DNA of 32,122 nucleotides from positions 1 to 32,122 of the forward strand of contig CAMWUH010000003.1 of NCBI GenBank assembly GCA_947177325.1, written 5' to 3'. The DNA is from an uncultured Bacteroidales bacterium (GTDB taxonomy: Bacteria; Bacteroidota; Bacteroidia; Bacteroidales; Muribaculaceae). Below the pieces are notes generated by a model. It was not told the origin of the DNA and made no database searches. It saw only the letters and a program-made list of their open reading frames with translations. Both the position numbers and the translations under genes were made by a program. Every line of letters starts with the position of its first letter. Position 1 is the first letter of the stretch. This document shows, piece after piece, positions 16,163 to 23,832 of the stretch.

Positions 16163-16714
16163 TCAGAAATTTTGGTTAATAAAATCGGGAATAGTTGATA
16201 ATAATGAGGGGTCGAGAACGTAGTCGCCTTCAGCCGGCTCGACAACGGCATCTAACTGCTCTAAAACGGGAGCGGCCGCCGAGGTGGAGTAAAGAATCAA
16301 TTTGCGCCCCTCGATGATAGCTACGGGATGGCATGCACCGCCGCGAGTGTAGACTGATTGTTGCAGGTTGGCCAGCCGGGGGTTGTCGGAGGCTGAGAAG
16401 GGAGTGGCGGCTACGCGCCAGTCGGCGAGCTTCACCGCCACAGGGCGGCGACATCGGGCCGGGAGGTCAAATGTCACGATGCCGTCGCTGACAGTGAGGT
16501 TCTTAACATCGGTGGCAACCGACACTACGGGGAGCATATCGAGCGGTGCGGAGTCGAGCAGACTGAGATACCATTGGTTAATCTCCAATTGCAGCAAGTC
16601 GGCAAGGTTGTAGCCGTCGACGCGGCTCAGAGAGGTGTCGGTGCGGAGAGGTATGTGGCCCTTCTTGAGAAGCCATATCTCCGAGAGTTCTTGATAGGAG
16701 TAATGAGTTAGCAT
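16163..16714 (-). CDS. Possible phage connector/adaptor protein, 183 aa
   Basis: Not firmly recognised. It sits between terminase and portal, 42 bp after the first and 5 bp before the second, so it belongs to the same transcript. The N-terminal 60 residues are helical (YSYQELSEIWLLKKGH, LLQLEINQWYLSLL), like head-tail adaptors; the rest is predicted beta-rich (LTVSDGIVTFDLPARCRRPVAVKLADWRV; KLILYSTS). A gene between TerL and portal is unusual in phages. A connector or packaging accessory is a guess from position and length. Confidence 0.6.
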   Translation of the reverse strand: MLTHYSYQELSEIWLLKKGHIPLRTDTSLSRVDGYNLADLLQLEINQWYLSLLDSAPLDMLPVVSVATDVKNLTVSDGIVTFDLPARCRRPVAVKLADWRVAATPFSASDNPRLANLQQSVYTRGGACHPVAIIEGRKLILYSTSAAAPVLEQLDAVVEPAEGDYVLDPSLLSTIPDFINQNF

Positions 16715-16756
16715 TTGAATTGAGTGTTAAGTGTTAGAGAATCAGGGTAGAGGGAG

Positions 16757-18769
16757 TTACCAGCGGAATTGGTAGAGGTAAGAGGCCATGTCGGTATCGG
16801 AGGCGTCAGAAACATTAAGGAAATCGGCAGTGGCGGCCACCTCGAATGCAATGGCGCGAGCCATGACGAGGTCGTCGTGATGGCCTTGGGAGGCGCCGAA
16901 AGCGCGAGTGCCGGGAACAGCCTCATAGGTGGTCAGCTCGTTGAAGGCCTCACGACTGCGCTCAATCCAGCCGCTGTCGCGCACCATCGCTATCAATCGG
17001 GCAATGATAAACGTTTTGGTCGAGCGGTTGACGTGGAAGCCGTAGCTGCCCCCTTGTCGGGTGTAAAGATTGGAGTAGCTGTCGGCGATCTGAGCCAAGA
17101 TGTAGTCGGCCGGCTCACCCTCTATAGCCTCGTGTTCGAGCGTGTTGCTTTCAAACACGAGCAGCCCGCGATTGTAATAAGTGGCTAACTGTGTAGCTTT
17201 CCATGCGAGGAGGTCGTGGTCGATATGTCCGCGCCACTGGGCCACAATAGCCGGCAGGGAACAGGAGTGGCCCGGTGGCCCGATGCTGACCACTACGATT
17301 ACGCTCCAGTCGGCTTTGGCCGAGCGACCGCCTATATCGACGGCCACCACATAGCGTTGGTCGGGTTTCGGGCGTTCCCAGACTTCGAGATTTCCGTTGG
17401 CCGCCGGTTGCAGTTGCAGTTGTTTAAGGGAGGCATTGCCGGTGATGTTACCCCCTTTGGCCACGATGTCGCCTTTGAATGACGGCGCCTCGACATATTG
17501 CTCAAGTTTTTGCAGATTTTCGCGGTCAAACACGCAGAGGTCCGTAGCCATAAAGGCCTCGTCGGGGGTAGAAGGGAACTCGGCCATCATGCGGTAGACT
17601 GATTGCTGCTCGCGTCGGCGGTGGCGATACCAATTGATTTGCGAGAGCGACAGGCCGCGGTCCCAAAGCCGGCGCTCTTCGTCGGTAAGCGACTGAGCGA
17701 GGGTTGCCGGGTCGTCGGGCGTGGTGCGATAGATTTCGATTTCATACCACGGCACGAAAATCGGGCGCTTGTCGCTTTCGCCCGCCACTGCCCGCAGCCA
17801 CTCGTTGTGGAAGTAGTTGCCCACCCCATTGGCCGTACTCTCGATAACAATCAGAGTCATAGGCTTATAGTTGATAGAGCCGCAAATTGCGGCGATAAAG
17901 TCCTCGGGGCGTTGGCTGGGAGTGTCGCGCCAATATGCAACCTCAGTCAAATGGGCCATAGCGATGTCAAAGCCGCGCATGGCGTCTTGATTTTCCGATG
18001 TCGAGAGCGTAACGCAACATTCGCGTCCGGCAATCAAACGGGTGTTTTGCGAGCCCTGAAATGCCTTGAAAGCCGGTTTTTCATCCTCTCGCCAATATTC
18101 GGCCGGATAATTTTCGAGAATACGGCTGTACATGCCGCGGATGTTGGCCGCCGAGTCTTTGATCTGGGCGCTGATAAGTGAGTTCCAGTTTCGACGAAGG
18201 CAGCACTGAATCCACGCCATATAGGTCTGGATAAACGTTGAAGCGCCCCATTGGCGCGCCTTGAGGAGAATGAAGCGCAGTGGACGGTCGGCGAGGCGAT
18301 CCTCCTCAAGTTGCGCCAATACCCGGCGTTGGGCGTGATTGAGGCGAAACGGCACAATGCGGGCGCTATCTTTCTCTTTGATTTTGGCGCAGGTTATGGC
18401 CCAATATTCGAAATCGTGGGCGCAGCGGAGATAGCGGAAGTCGGCGGCCGATTTAACGCGCGTGTATTCGGGATCGGCGAGCATCGATTCGGGAAGCCAA
18501 AGGGTTGAGTAGTTGGCATAACGGCAACGGTTCACTTCGCGGCGCGGGCCGGTACATCCGCGGCCGGTAGCGGGGTCGTAGTCGTTGCGGAGTAAGAAAG
18601 CTTTTTCGCGGCGAGCGTTCTCCTCAAGCATAGCTTTGATTTCGGGTGAGAGATGATTGGAGCGAGCAGCGGCGAGGTCGGAACGGGTTGATGCAGCTGT
18701 ATTGGCCGCTTCACTCAAATTAGCTGCAGCTAATGATGTTGTTGATGGTGTTGTTGAAGATGTTGTCAT
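16757..18769 (-). CDS. Terminase large subunit (DNA-packaging ATPase/nuclease)
   Basis: A 670-residue phage large terminase, the motor that cuts concatemeric DNA and pumps it into a prohead. ATPase domain: Walker A-like KARQWGAST at 170-178 (the lysine precedes the loop, as in the KARQxGxST terminases), Walker B with Glu276 in AHLTEVAYW, and motif III ESTANG at 310-315. RNase H-like nuclease domain: Asp478 (VAVDIGG), Glu540 (LLVFES) and Asp632/Asp633 (GHHDDLVMA). All catalytic positions are present and the frame is open, so selection for function is likely. A Ser/Thr/Ala-rich leader of about 40 residues precedes the domain. No small terminase lies upstream; the next gene is the divergent polA. 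Transcription is expected from the element-bearing promoter at 18799-18847. Confidence 0.9.
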   Translation of the reverse strand: MTTSSTTPSTTSLAAANLSEAANTAASTRSDLAAARSNHLSPEIKAMLEENARREKAFLLRNDYDPATGRGCTGPRREVNRCRYANYSTLWLPESMLADPEYTRVKSAADFRYLRCAHDFEYWAITCAKIKEKDSARIVPFRLNHAQRRVLAQLEEDRLADRPLRFILLKARQWGASTFIQTYMAWIQCCLRRNWNSLISAQIKDSAANIRGMYSRILENYPAEYWREDEKPAFKAFQGSQNTRLIAGRECCVTLSTSENQDAMRGFDIAMAHLTEVAYWRDTPSQRPEDFIAAICGSINYKPMTLIVIESTANGVGNYFHNEWLRAVAGESDKRPIFVPWYEIEIYRTTPDDPATLAQSLTDEERRLWDRGLSLSQINWYRHRRREQQSVYRMMAEFPSTPDEAFMATDLCVFDRENLQKLEQYVEAPSFKGDIVAKGGNITGNASLKQLQLQPAANGNLEVWERPKPDQRYVVAVDIGGRSAKADWSVIVVVSIGPPGHSCSLPAIVAQWRGHIDHDLLAWKATQLATYYNRGLLVFESNTLEHEAIEGEPADYILAQIADSYSNLYTRQGGSYGFHVNRSTKTFIIARLIAMVRDSGWIERSREAFNELTTYEAVPGTRAFGASQGHHDDLVMARAIAFEVAATADFLNVSDASDTDMASYLYQFRW

Positions 18770-18798
18770 AGTTGTCAGGTGTTTATGGTTTTTTGATG

Positions 18799-18847
18799 CA
18801 AAATTATGCTCTCCGCAAGCCTAAAAAATCTCAAAATATCCCCTCCG
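18799..18847 (-). promoter_or_regulatory. Terminase-cluster promoter with shared 24-bp element
   Basis: On the minus strand the 24-bp block at 18847-18824 is identical to 170-193 (CGGAGGGG start, then GATATTTT and GAGATTTT half-repeats). After exactly 17 bp comes TAATTTTG (18806-18799), a TAnnTTTG box. The start near 18793 gives a leader of about 24 nt to the terminase ATG. Element, orientation and spacing all match the holin promoter, so one factor probably controls both (inference). Confidence 0.78.
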
Positions 18848-18862
18848 CGAAATTTTTTTTGT

Positions 18863-18870
18863 TAACTTTG
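18863..18870 (+). promoter_or_regulatory. polA -7 promoter box
   Basis: TAACTTTG on the plus strand. Its -33 partner would fall at about 18840-18844, inside the 24-bp element of the divergent terminase promoter; no TTG is seen there. The box overlaps the GTG at 18870, arguing against that codon as the polA start. Confidence 0.55.
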
Positions 18871-18887
18871 TGATAAATCAACCTGAT

Positions 18888-21665
18888 ATGGATATGCCAA
18901 CCACTGATAAACGACTTTTCCTTCTCGACGCCTACGCGCTTATCTATCGCGCTTATTATGCGTTGATACGTGCACCCCGCATCACATCGCAGGGCTTTAA
19001 CACTTCTGCCATTTTCGGCTTCTGTAACACCCTCGATGAAATTCTCCGCAAAGAAAATCCAACCCATATAGCGGTTTGCTTCGATGTTTCCGGCCCAACG
19101 TTTCGCGACGAAATGTTTCCCGACTACAAAGCTCAACGCGATGCGCAGCCCGAAGATATAACTCTTTCTATTCCGTATATTAAGGATATAATTCGCGCCT
19201 ACAATATTGCAGTTATCGAAAAACCGGGCTATGAGGCCGACGACGTTATCGGCACTCTGGCCCATCGTGCTCAGGCAGAAGGGTTTACAACCTACATGAT
19301 GACGCCCGATAAAGACTACGGGCAGTTGGTGACCGACCGTGTGTTGATGTATCGCCCGTCGCTCAAAGGTCGCGATTTTGAAATTCGCGGGCCCAAAGAG
19401 GTGTGTGAGCGCTACGGTATTGAGTCGCCTCACCAAGTTATTGACCTGCTGGCGCTTGAGGGCGACGTTTCTGACAACATTCCCGGCTGTCCCGGCGTTG
19501 GGGAAAAAACGGCGGTGAAGCTCATCAATCAGTTTGGCTCGGTAGAGAAGTTGATTGAAAATGTTGACGAACTTAAAGGTGCTCTGCGCCTGAAAGTTGC
19601 CGATAATATCGAAAAAATAAGAATGTCGAAGGTTTTGGCAACCATCTGCACCGACGTGCCTATCGACCTTGACCTCGACTCGCTTGAGAGAAAGCCCGAA
19701 AATGTTGACCGACTGCGCGAACTCTTTACCGAACTTGAGTTTAAATCGTTTCTTGGCAGGCTTAAAGGCTCAAGTCAGGCGGTTGAATCCACCCCGCCGT
19801 CGACTCCCACCCTCCAGGGCTCGCTCTTCGATTTTGATGCCGAAGCGAGTGAGACGCCGACTCCATCTGTAGCTCAAACTTTTGAGTTTAAGGAAATTAC
19901 CTCAATTGGCGAAGCAGCAAAAGTGGTGGCTCAATGTGCAGCCGCCAAGGAATTTGGCTGGGCGCTCTATGCTCCGGGCCCTGATGCCATGACGGCACGC
20001 GCCCGCTCGCTTGCGTTGGCAGTAAGTGCCGACGCTCCGGTCAATATCCTCCATCTGCCGTCGTCGGAGACTGCCGAGCGAGCCGAATGGCTTGTGATGC
20101 TTCAGCCTTTATTCTCATCCCCGGCCACTCTCGTTGGCTTCGACCTCAAGCGCGATATGGTAGTGCTTGCTTCAGAGGGTGTTAAGTTTGATGTGGCCTA
20201 CTTCGACGTTGCTATCGCTCATTACCTGCTTCAGCCCGAAATGCGCCATCGGCTGAGCGACATAGCCATGGCTTATCTTGGCCACGCAACGGCCGATGCG
20301 CTCGATCCGGCCACTTCCCGCTCTAAAAATCCCTATCCCGAACTCCCGCGCGAGATGATTGCTCCCCGATTGGCCGAAACAGCGCTGCTCTCAATGCGCC
20401 TGCGCCCGGTTTTGCTTGCCCGAATTGAGGAAACCGATCAAACGAAGTTGCTCAACGAGATTGAGATGCCATTGGTAAAAGTGCTGGCTGATATGGAGGT
20501 GACCGGCGTCAGAATCGACGTCAAAGAGCTCAATCAAATGTCGGTGCAACTAACGGAGCGCCTTAACGCATTAGAGCAGGAGGCTTATCAGCTTGCAGGC
20601 CATCCGTTCAAGCTCGGGTCGCCTAAACAGGTGGGAGAGGTGCTTTTCGATGAACTCAAAATCGACCCGAAAGCAAAACGCACCAAATCAGGCACTTACT
20701 CTACAACAGAAGAAATTCTTGAAAGTTATCGCACGGCTCATCCCCTGGTCGACATTATTCTGAGAGTGAGGTCGCTGAGCAAATTGCTGGCAACCTACAT
20801 CAATGCTCTCCCCGAGCTGATAAATCAGTCTACCGGAAAAATCCATACCACTTTTAATCAAACGGTTACCGCCACCGGGCGCATATCATCGTCGAATCCT
20901 AACCTGCAAAACATCCCTATTCGCACTGACGATGGCCGCGAAATTCGCCGTGCTTTCATTGCCGACCCGGGTTGTTTGATTCTGTCGGCCGACTATTCTC
21001 AAATCGAACTCCGGTTGATGGCTCATTTTGCCAACGACCCGGATATGATTGCCGCCTTCACCGCCGGAGAAGATATTCACCGCGCCACTGCTGCCAAAAT
21101 CTATCACTTGCCGCTCGACCAAGTCGACGACACCCTGCGCCGCAATGCCAAAACGGCCAACTTCGGCATCATCTACGGCATCTCGGCTTTCGGCCTGTCG
21201 CAGCGCCTCGGCATACCACGCTCCGAGGCCAAAACTCTTATCGACGGCTATTTCAACTCTTATCCCTCTATTGCGCAGTATATTGAAGGCGTAACCAACG
21301 ATGCCCGCGCCAACGGCTATGTAACCACCATTTATAATCGCCGCCGCTATCTGCCCGACATCAATTCGCGCAACGCCGGCCTCCGCGGTTTTGCCGAGCG
21401 CAATGCCGTCAACGCTCCATTGCAAGGCTCTGCCGCCGACATTATCAAGCGCGCCATGATTGATATCAATCGCATGATTTCGGAGCGTGGGTTGCGCTCG
21501 CGCATGATTTTGCAAGTTCATGACGAATTGATTTTCAATGTTTACCCCGACGAGTTGGCCGAGCTGCAATCTGAAGTGACACGATTGATGGAAAATGCCT
21601 TCTCGGGCCGTGTGCGCCTTGAAGTCGCCTCCGGCGTTGCCACCAACTGGCTCCAAGCCCACTAA
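18888..21665 (+). CDS. polA: DNA polymerase I
   Basis: A 925-residue family A polymerase for Okazaki-fragment processing and repair. The 5'-3' exonuclease domain covers about residues 1-290 (DAYALIYRAYYAL, CFDVSGPTFRDE, YEADDVIGTLA, GDVSDNIPGCPGVGEKTA). The polymerase domain has motif A DYSQIELRLMAHF, motif B RRNAKTANFGIIYG and motif C QVHDELIF, all intact. The middle 3'-5' exonuclease-like domain lacks the usual FDTET acidic pair (FGWALYAPGP here) and the late YxxxD motif (RLAETALLSMRL), so proofreading is probably lost. The frame opens with GTG at 18870, but that codon lies in the -7 box; ATG at 18888 or 18894 is preferred. It diverges from the terminase gene. Confidence 0.96.
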   Translation: MDMPTTDKRLFLLDAYALIYRAYYALIRAPRITSQGFNTSAIFGFCNTLDEILRKENPTHIAVCFDVSGPTFRDEMFPDYKAQRDAQPEDITLSIPYIKDIIRAYNIAVIEKPGYEADDVIGTLAHRAQAEGFTTYMMTPDKDYGQLVTDRVLMYRPSLKGRDFEIRGPKEVCERYGIESPHQVIDLLALEGDVSDNIPGCPGVGEKTAVKLINQFGSVEKLIENVDELKGALRLKVADNIEKIRMSKVLATICTDVPIDLDLDSLERKPENVDRLRELFTELEFKSFLGRLKGSSQAVESTPPSTPTLQGSLFDFDAEASETPTPSVAQTFEFKEITSIGEAAKVVAQCAAAKEFGWALYAPGPDAMTARARSLALAVSADAPVNILHLPSSETAERAEWLVMLQPLFSSPATLVGFDLKRDMVVLASEGVKFDVAYFDVAIAHYLLQPEMRHRLSDIAMAYLGHATADALDPATSRSKNPYPELPREMIAPRLAETALLSMRLRPVLLARIEETDQTKLLNEIEMPLVKVLADMEVTGVRIDVKELNQMSVQLTERLNALEQEAYQLAGHPFKLGSPKQVGEVLFDELKIDPKAKRTKSGTYSTTEEILESYRTAHPLVDIILRVRSLSKLLATYINALPELINQSTGKIHTTFNQTVTATGRISSSNPNLQNIPIRTDDGREIRRAFIADPGCLILSADYSQIELRLMAHFANDPDMIAAFTAGEDIHRATAAKIYHLPLDQVDDTLRRNAKTANFGIIYGISAFGLSQRLGIPRSEAKTLIDGYFNSYPSIAQYIEGVTNDARANGYVTTIYNRRRYLPDINSRNAGLRGFAERNAVNAPLQGSAADIIKRAMIDINRMISERGLRSRMILQVHDELIFNVYPDELAELQSEVTRLMENAFSGRVRLEVASGVATNWLQAH

Positions 21666-21715
21666 TGGATAACTCGGCCCATTCAGAGATAGCGAAAAAT
21701 ATTATATGAAATATT

Positions 21716-21754
21716 AGAGGGGATAATGCTACTAAGCATGATCCCCTCTTTTTG
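21716..21754 (+). terminator. polA terminator
   Basis: AGAGGGGAT (21716-21724) pairs with ATCCCCTCT (21741-21749), and inside ATGCT pairs with AGCAT around an ACTA loop; a T run (21750-21753) follows. It lies 50 bp after the polA stop. Confidence 0.85.
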
Positions 21755-21775
21755 CTACAATTAAGCTAAATCGAA

Positions 21776-22492
21776 TTATTCAGTCACCTCTTTTGGTACG
21801 AGCTCAAAGAAGCCGCTTATTTCCTGTTGGTCAAGGGCTTGACGGACATTAAAACGCTTAACTTGGTCTTCGTAGCCACGTTTGCTAACCTTAATTTCAA
21901 TCGTTACATCGCGAGAATTGTCGTAGGTTAACCCTTGTATGTTGAAGCTTCGGGTTTCTTCCAAGGGAGTGGTAGTCAGATAAGTTTCATTGGTATTCTT
22001 TACCTCGTTCGGAATACTTGAAATAACGCGCCAGTAGATGCGGGCTCCACGTGGGTCTGAATCAAAATACCAACGGATGATAGCTTGCTCCATTGCAGTC
22101 ATGCCGGCGTTATGGCGATCGACACGCTGCTGACTTTCACCAACAGTTACAGTTGGGTCTTGAGCCATGCGCTTGGATGCTTCAGGCGCTTTTTTCTTCA
22201 TTTTTAAAAACAGAACCGGATTGGCCTTCAGCTGTTTGACGGTATAAGATACTGTAGCTGACTTCGACTCATATCCATCTTTACGCACTTGAATAATCAT
22301 GGTTTTCGATGCAGTCTTTTTGTCTACGGAAATAATGGTCGGAGTAGTATTGCTGACAAGTTGACCGTTAACATATACTTCCGCATCCTCGGGGTCGCTA
22401 TTTATTGCAATTGCGAAGTCTTTGGCATAGGTAGCCAACGATGTAACCATAAATGCAAGTGCTACAAGCAGTCTAAAGATATTTCGTTTCAT
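21776..22492 (-). CDS. Exported PEGA-like domain protein
   Basis: A 238-residue exported protein. Residues 1-23 are a signal peptide (MKRNIFRLLVALAFMVTSLATYA). Residues 25-95 resemble a PEGA-type beta domain, in which a peptide-derived motif (NSDPEDAEVYVNG; RKDGYESKSATV) is common in surface proteins. After a linker rich in Lys/Pro, residues 140-235 form a second domain starting IRWYFDSDPRGARIYWRV and ending QQEISGFFELV. That domain is nearly duplicated in the gene 30 bp upstream. The two lie in one transcription unit. Function is unknown; a cell-envelope role is inferred. Confidence 0.75.
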   Translation of the reverse strand: MKRNIFRLLVALAFMVTSLATYAKDFAIAINSDPEDAEVYVNGQLVSNTTPTIISVDKKTASKTMIIQVRKDGYESKSATVSYTVKQLKANPVLFLKMKKKAPEASKRMAQDPTVTVGESQQRVDRHNAGMTAMEQAIIRWYFDSDPRGARIYWRVISSIPNEVKNTNETYLTTTPLEETRSFNIQGLTYDNSRDVTIEIKVSKRGYEDQVKRFNVRQALDQQEISGFFELVPKEVTE

Positions 22493-22522
22493 AATAGGGA
22501 AGGTGTTTATAAGGATTTTGAA

Positions 22523-23059
22523 TTATTTAGCTTTTTCCACAAGTTCAAAGAATCCGCTTATTTCCTGTTGGTCAATTGCTTGACGGACATTATAGCGCTT
22601 AACCTGGTCTTCATAACCACGTTTGCTGACCTTAATTTCAACAGTTACATTGTTGGAATTTTCATAGGTGAGCCCGGGAATGTTGAAGCTTCTTGTCTCC
22701 TCAATAGGAGTGGTAGTCAGGTAAGTTTCGTTGGTGTTGGGAACTTCTCCCGGTACGTTAGAAATTACGCGCCAGAACACGCGAGCGCCACGTGGGTCTG
22801 AATCAATATACCAGCGTAAAATGGTCTTTTCCATTTCAGTTGCGCCGGGATTATTACGATTCACAGCAGCCCCGGGTGCGAAAGGAATTACGATTTCCTC
22901 TTCTGTCTCAGTTTCTGCGCCGGGGAGAGGTTGAAGAGTGACATCATACAGGCTCTCGGAATATTTCATCATCTTACCTGTAGCAGCGTCAATTGCCATG
23001 CCGGGAATACCGCCAAATGCCAGGTTACCCCAAAACCATCCTTGAATCTTAGTACTCAT
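22523..23059 (-). CDS. 3' part of a frameshifted PEGA-like lipoprotein (178-codon open part)
   Basis: The open part begins at an ATG at 23059, but the same frame continues upstream to about 23190 and encodes sensible family sequence, including KDGYESK at 23089-23069, which recurs in the paralogue at 21776. WFWGNLAFGGIPGMAIDAATGKMMK matches a Bacteroidetes lipoprotein family with a short glycine-rich hydrophobic turn followed by IDxxTG. The C-terminal 100 residues (RWYIDSDPRGARVFWRV to QQEISGFFELV) are about as long as, and very similar to, those of the downstream gene. Without its N-terminus it lacks an export signal, so as it stands it is probably the 3' half of a broken gene. Confidence 0.65.
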   Translation of the reverse strand: MSTKIQGWFWGNLAFGGIPGMAIDAATGKMMKYSESLYDVTLQPLPGAETETEEEIVIPFAPGAAVNRNNPGATEMEKTILRWYIDSDPRGARVFWRVISNVPGEVPNTNETYLTTTPIEETRSFNIPGLTYENSNNVTVEIKVSKRGYEDQVKRYNVRQAIDQQEISGFFELVEKAK

Positions 23060-23319
23060 TGTGTAGTCCTTGGATTCGTAACCGTCTTTAGTCGCTGAAA
23101 TTTCCTTGTGGCCGAGCTGTTTGGGTACGTTGGCTGTCCAAACCCATTTGAGCCGACTTCTGCGATAATTTTGTTCTTCTTTTTGTCAATTACCGTAGTG
23201 CCGGGTACTCCTTTGAATGTGATTTCCTGATTGCGTTTCGTAACGATAGAAGCGCAAGATGTTAGCAATAGTGAATACGCTAAGGCCGTGGTCAGAAGTT
23301 TAATTGGTTTATTTCTCAT
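23056..23319 (-). pseudogene. 5' part of the frameshifted lipoprotein (signal peptide and lipobox)
   Basis: The 87-codon frame starts with a lipoprotein signal peptide ending in LLLTSCAS (lipobox cysteine near residue 23), then VTKRNQEITFKGVPGTTVIDKKKNKIIAEVGSN. Beyond about residue 58 this frame becomes low-quality (QPTYPNSSATRKFQRLK), while the frame read by the 3' part becomes family-like. Restoring the frame needs one extra base (or a -1 ribosomal shift) between about 23150 and 23190. A run of A's on the coding strand (ACAAAAAGAAG, near 23186) is a plausible indel site. It could be a true mutation, an assembly error or a programmed shift. The two pieces overlap by ATGA at 23056-23059. Confidence 0.65.
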
Positions 23320-23365
23320 TTTTTCTCAGTTGCTGCCACGACCCAAGCAGCATATTTAAGGACAC

Positions 23366-23391
23366 AAAAAAACGTGGGTCGAATTGCCACG
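23366..23391 (-). terminator. Intrinsic terminator inside the PEGA-operon leader
   Basis: On the minus strand CGTGG (23391-23387) pairs with CCACG (23377-23373) around a 9-nt loop and runs into seven T's (23372-23366). It lies after the structured region 23395-23523 and before the lipoprotein start at 23319, so it either ends a small RNA or acts as an attenuator. Confidence 0.65.
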
Positions 23392-23394
23392 TCC

Positions 23395-23523
23395 TTAGTT
23401 GATTGGTCCTGAGAAAACCATTGAGAAGCGGATGCAACAATAGCCGCCCACGTATATGCGTGAGTTACTATTTTGCCTTTTCTCGCTTCTCTTGTTTCAA
23501 AATTTCTCAGGTTCATCAACTAA
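23395..23523 (-). ncRNA. Candidate structured RNA or attenuator leader
   Basis: Five nested helices are read directly: TTAGTTGAT (23395-23403) with 23515-23523 (9 bp); CCTGAGAAA (23408-23416) with 23503-23511 (9 bp); GAGAAGCG (23423-23430) with 23484-23491 (8 bp); AATAG (23439-23443) with 23468-23472; CACG (23449-23452) with 23459-23462. They form one rod about 129 nt long with internal loops. A promoter at 23583-23613 and a terminator at 23366-23391 flank it on the minus strand, giving a transcript of roughly 210 nt. The rod shape and size recall 6S RNA, but I cannot confirm that. A 67-codon frame also crosses it. Confidence 0.5.
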
Positions 23524-23582
23524 GAGCGAAAAGCAAAACGTTTTCTTATCAAAATATTTGGATATGCCTCTGCAAATCGTTA

Positions 23583-23613
23583 CAAAATTATAATTTTATA
23601 ATAATTCGTGCAA
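23583..23613 (-). promoter_or_regulatory. Promoter of the structured RNA / PEGA operon
   Basis: On the minus strand TTTG (23614-23611) and TAATTTTG (23590-23583) are separated by 20 bp, a near-perfect Bacteroidetes promoter. The start would be near 23577, about 54 nt before the structured region. Confidence 0.6.
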
Positions 23614-23614
23614 A

Positions 23615-23832
23615 TTTTTGCTTACAAAAATCGTTCAGATTGACTGAATATAAAGAAAGGTCTATTTATAATATGTTGAATGATAATAAATTAACCCTAT
23701 GTATTCTCATTTTTTATATATACGGATAACACCTGTCTTCCATATCCACTTATCCCAAATCCCTCAACATCAGTTCGATTCATTATTCTCGGGTATTAAA
23801 TGTTGCGCCTCTTTGATGACAACCTCTAACGC
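23615..23832. other. AT-rich intergenic sequence, nothing recognised
   Basis: Between the minus-strand promoter and the REP-like element the sequence is AT-rich. No gene, RNA or clear promoter was found. Confidence 0.4.

Noticed and set aside
13571-18769. Tailocin or contractile injection system
   Set aside because: A terminase with a complete nuclease and a portal imply DNA packaging, and no sheath, tube or baseplate genes are present.
23316-23519. A 67-codon minus-strand frame whose TGA overlaps the lipoprotein ATG
   Set aside because: The ATGA overlap looks operon-like, but the frame crosses the nested helices and an intrinsic terminator and resembles no family. I treat it as incidental to a structured RNA, with some doubt.
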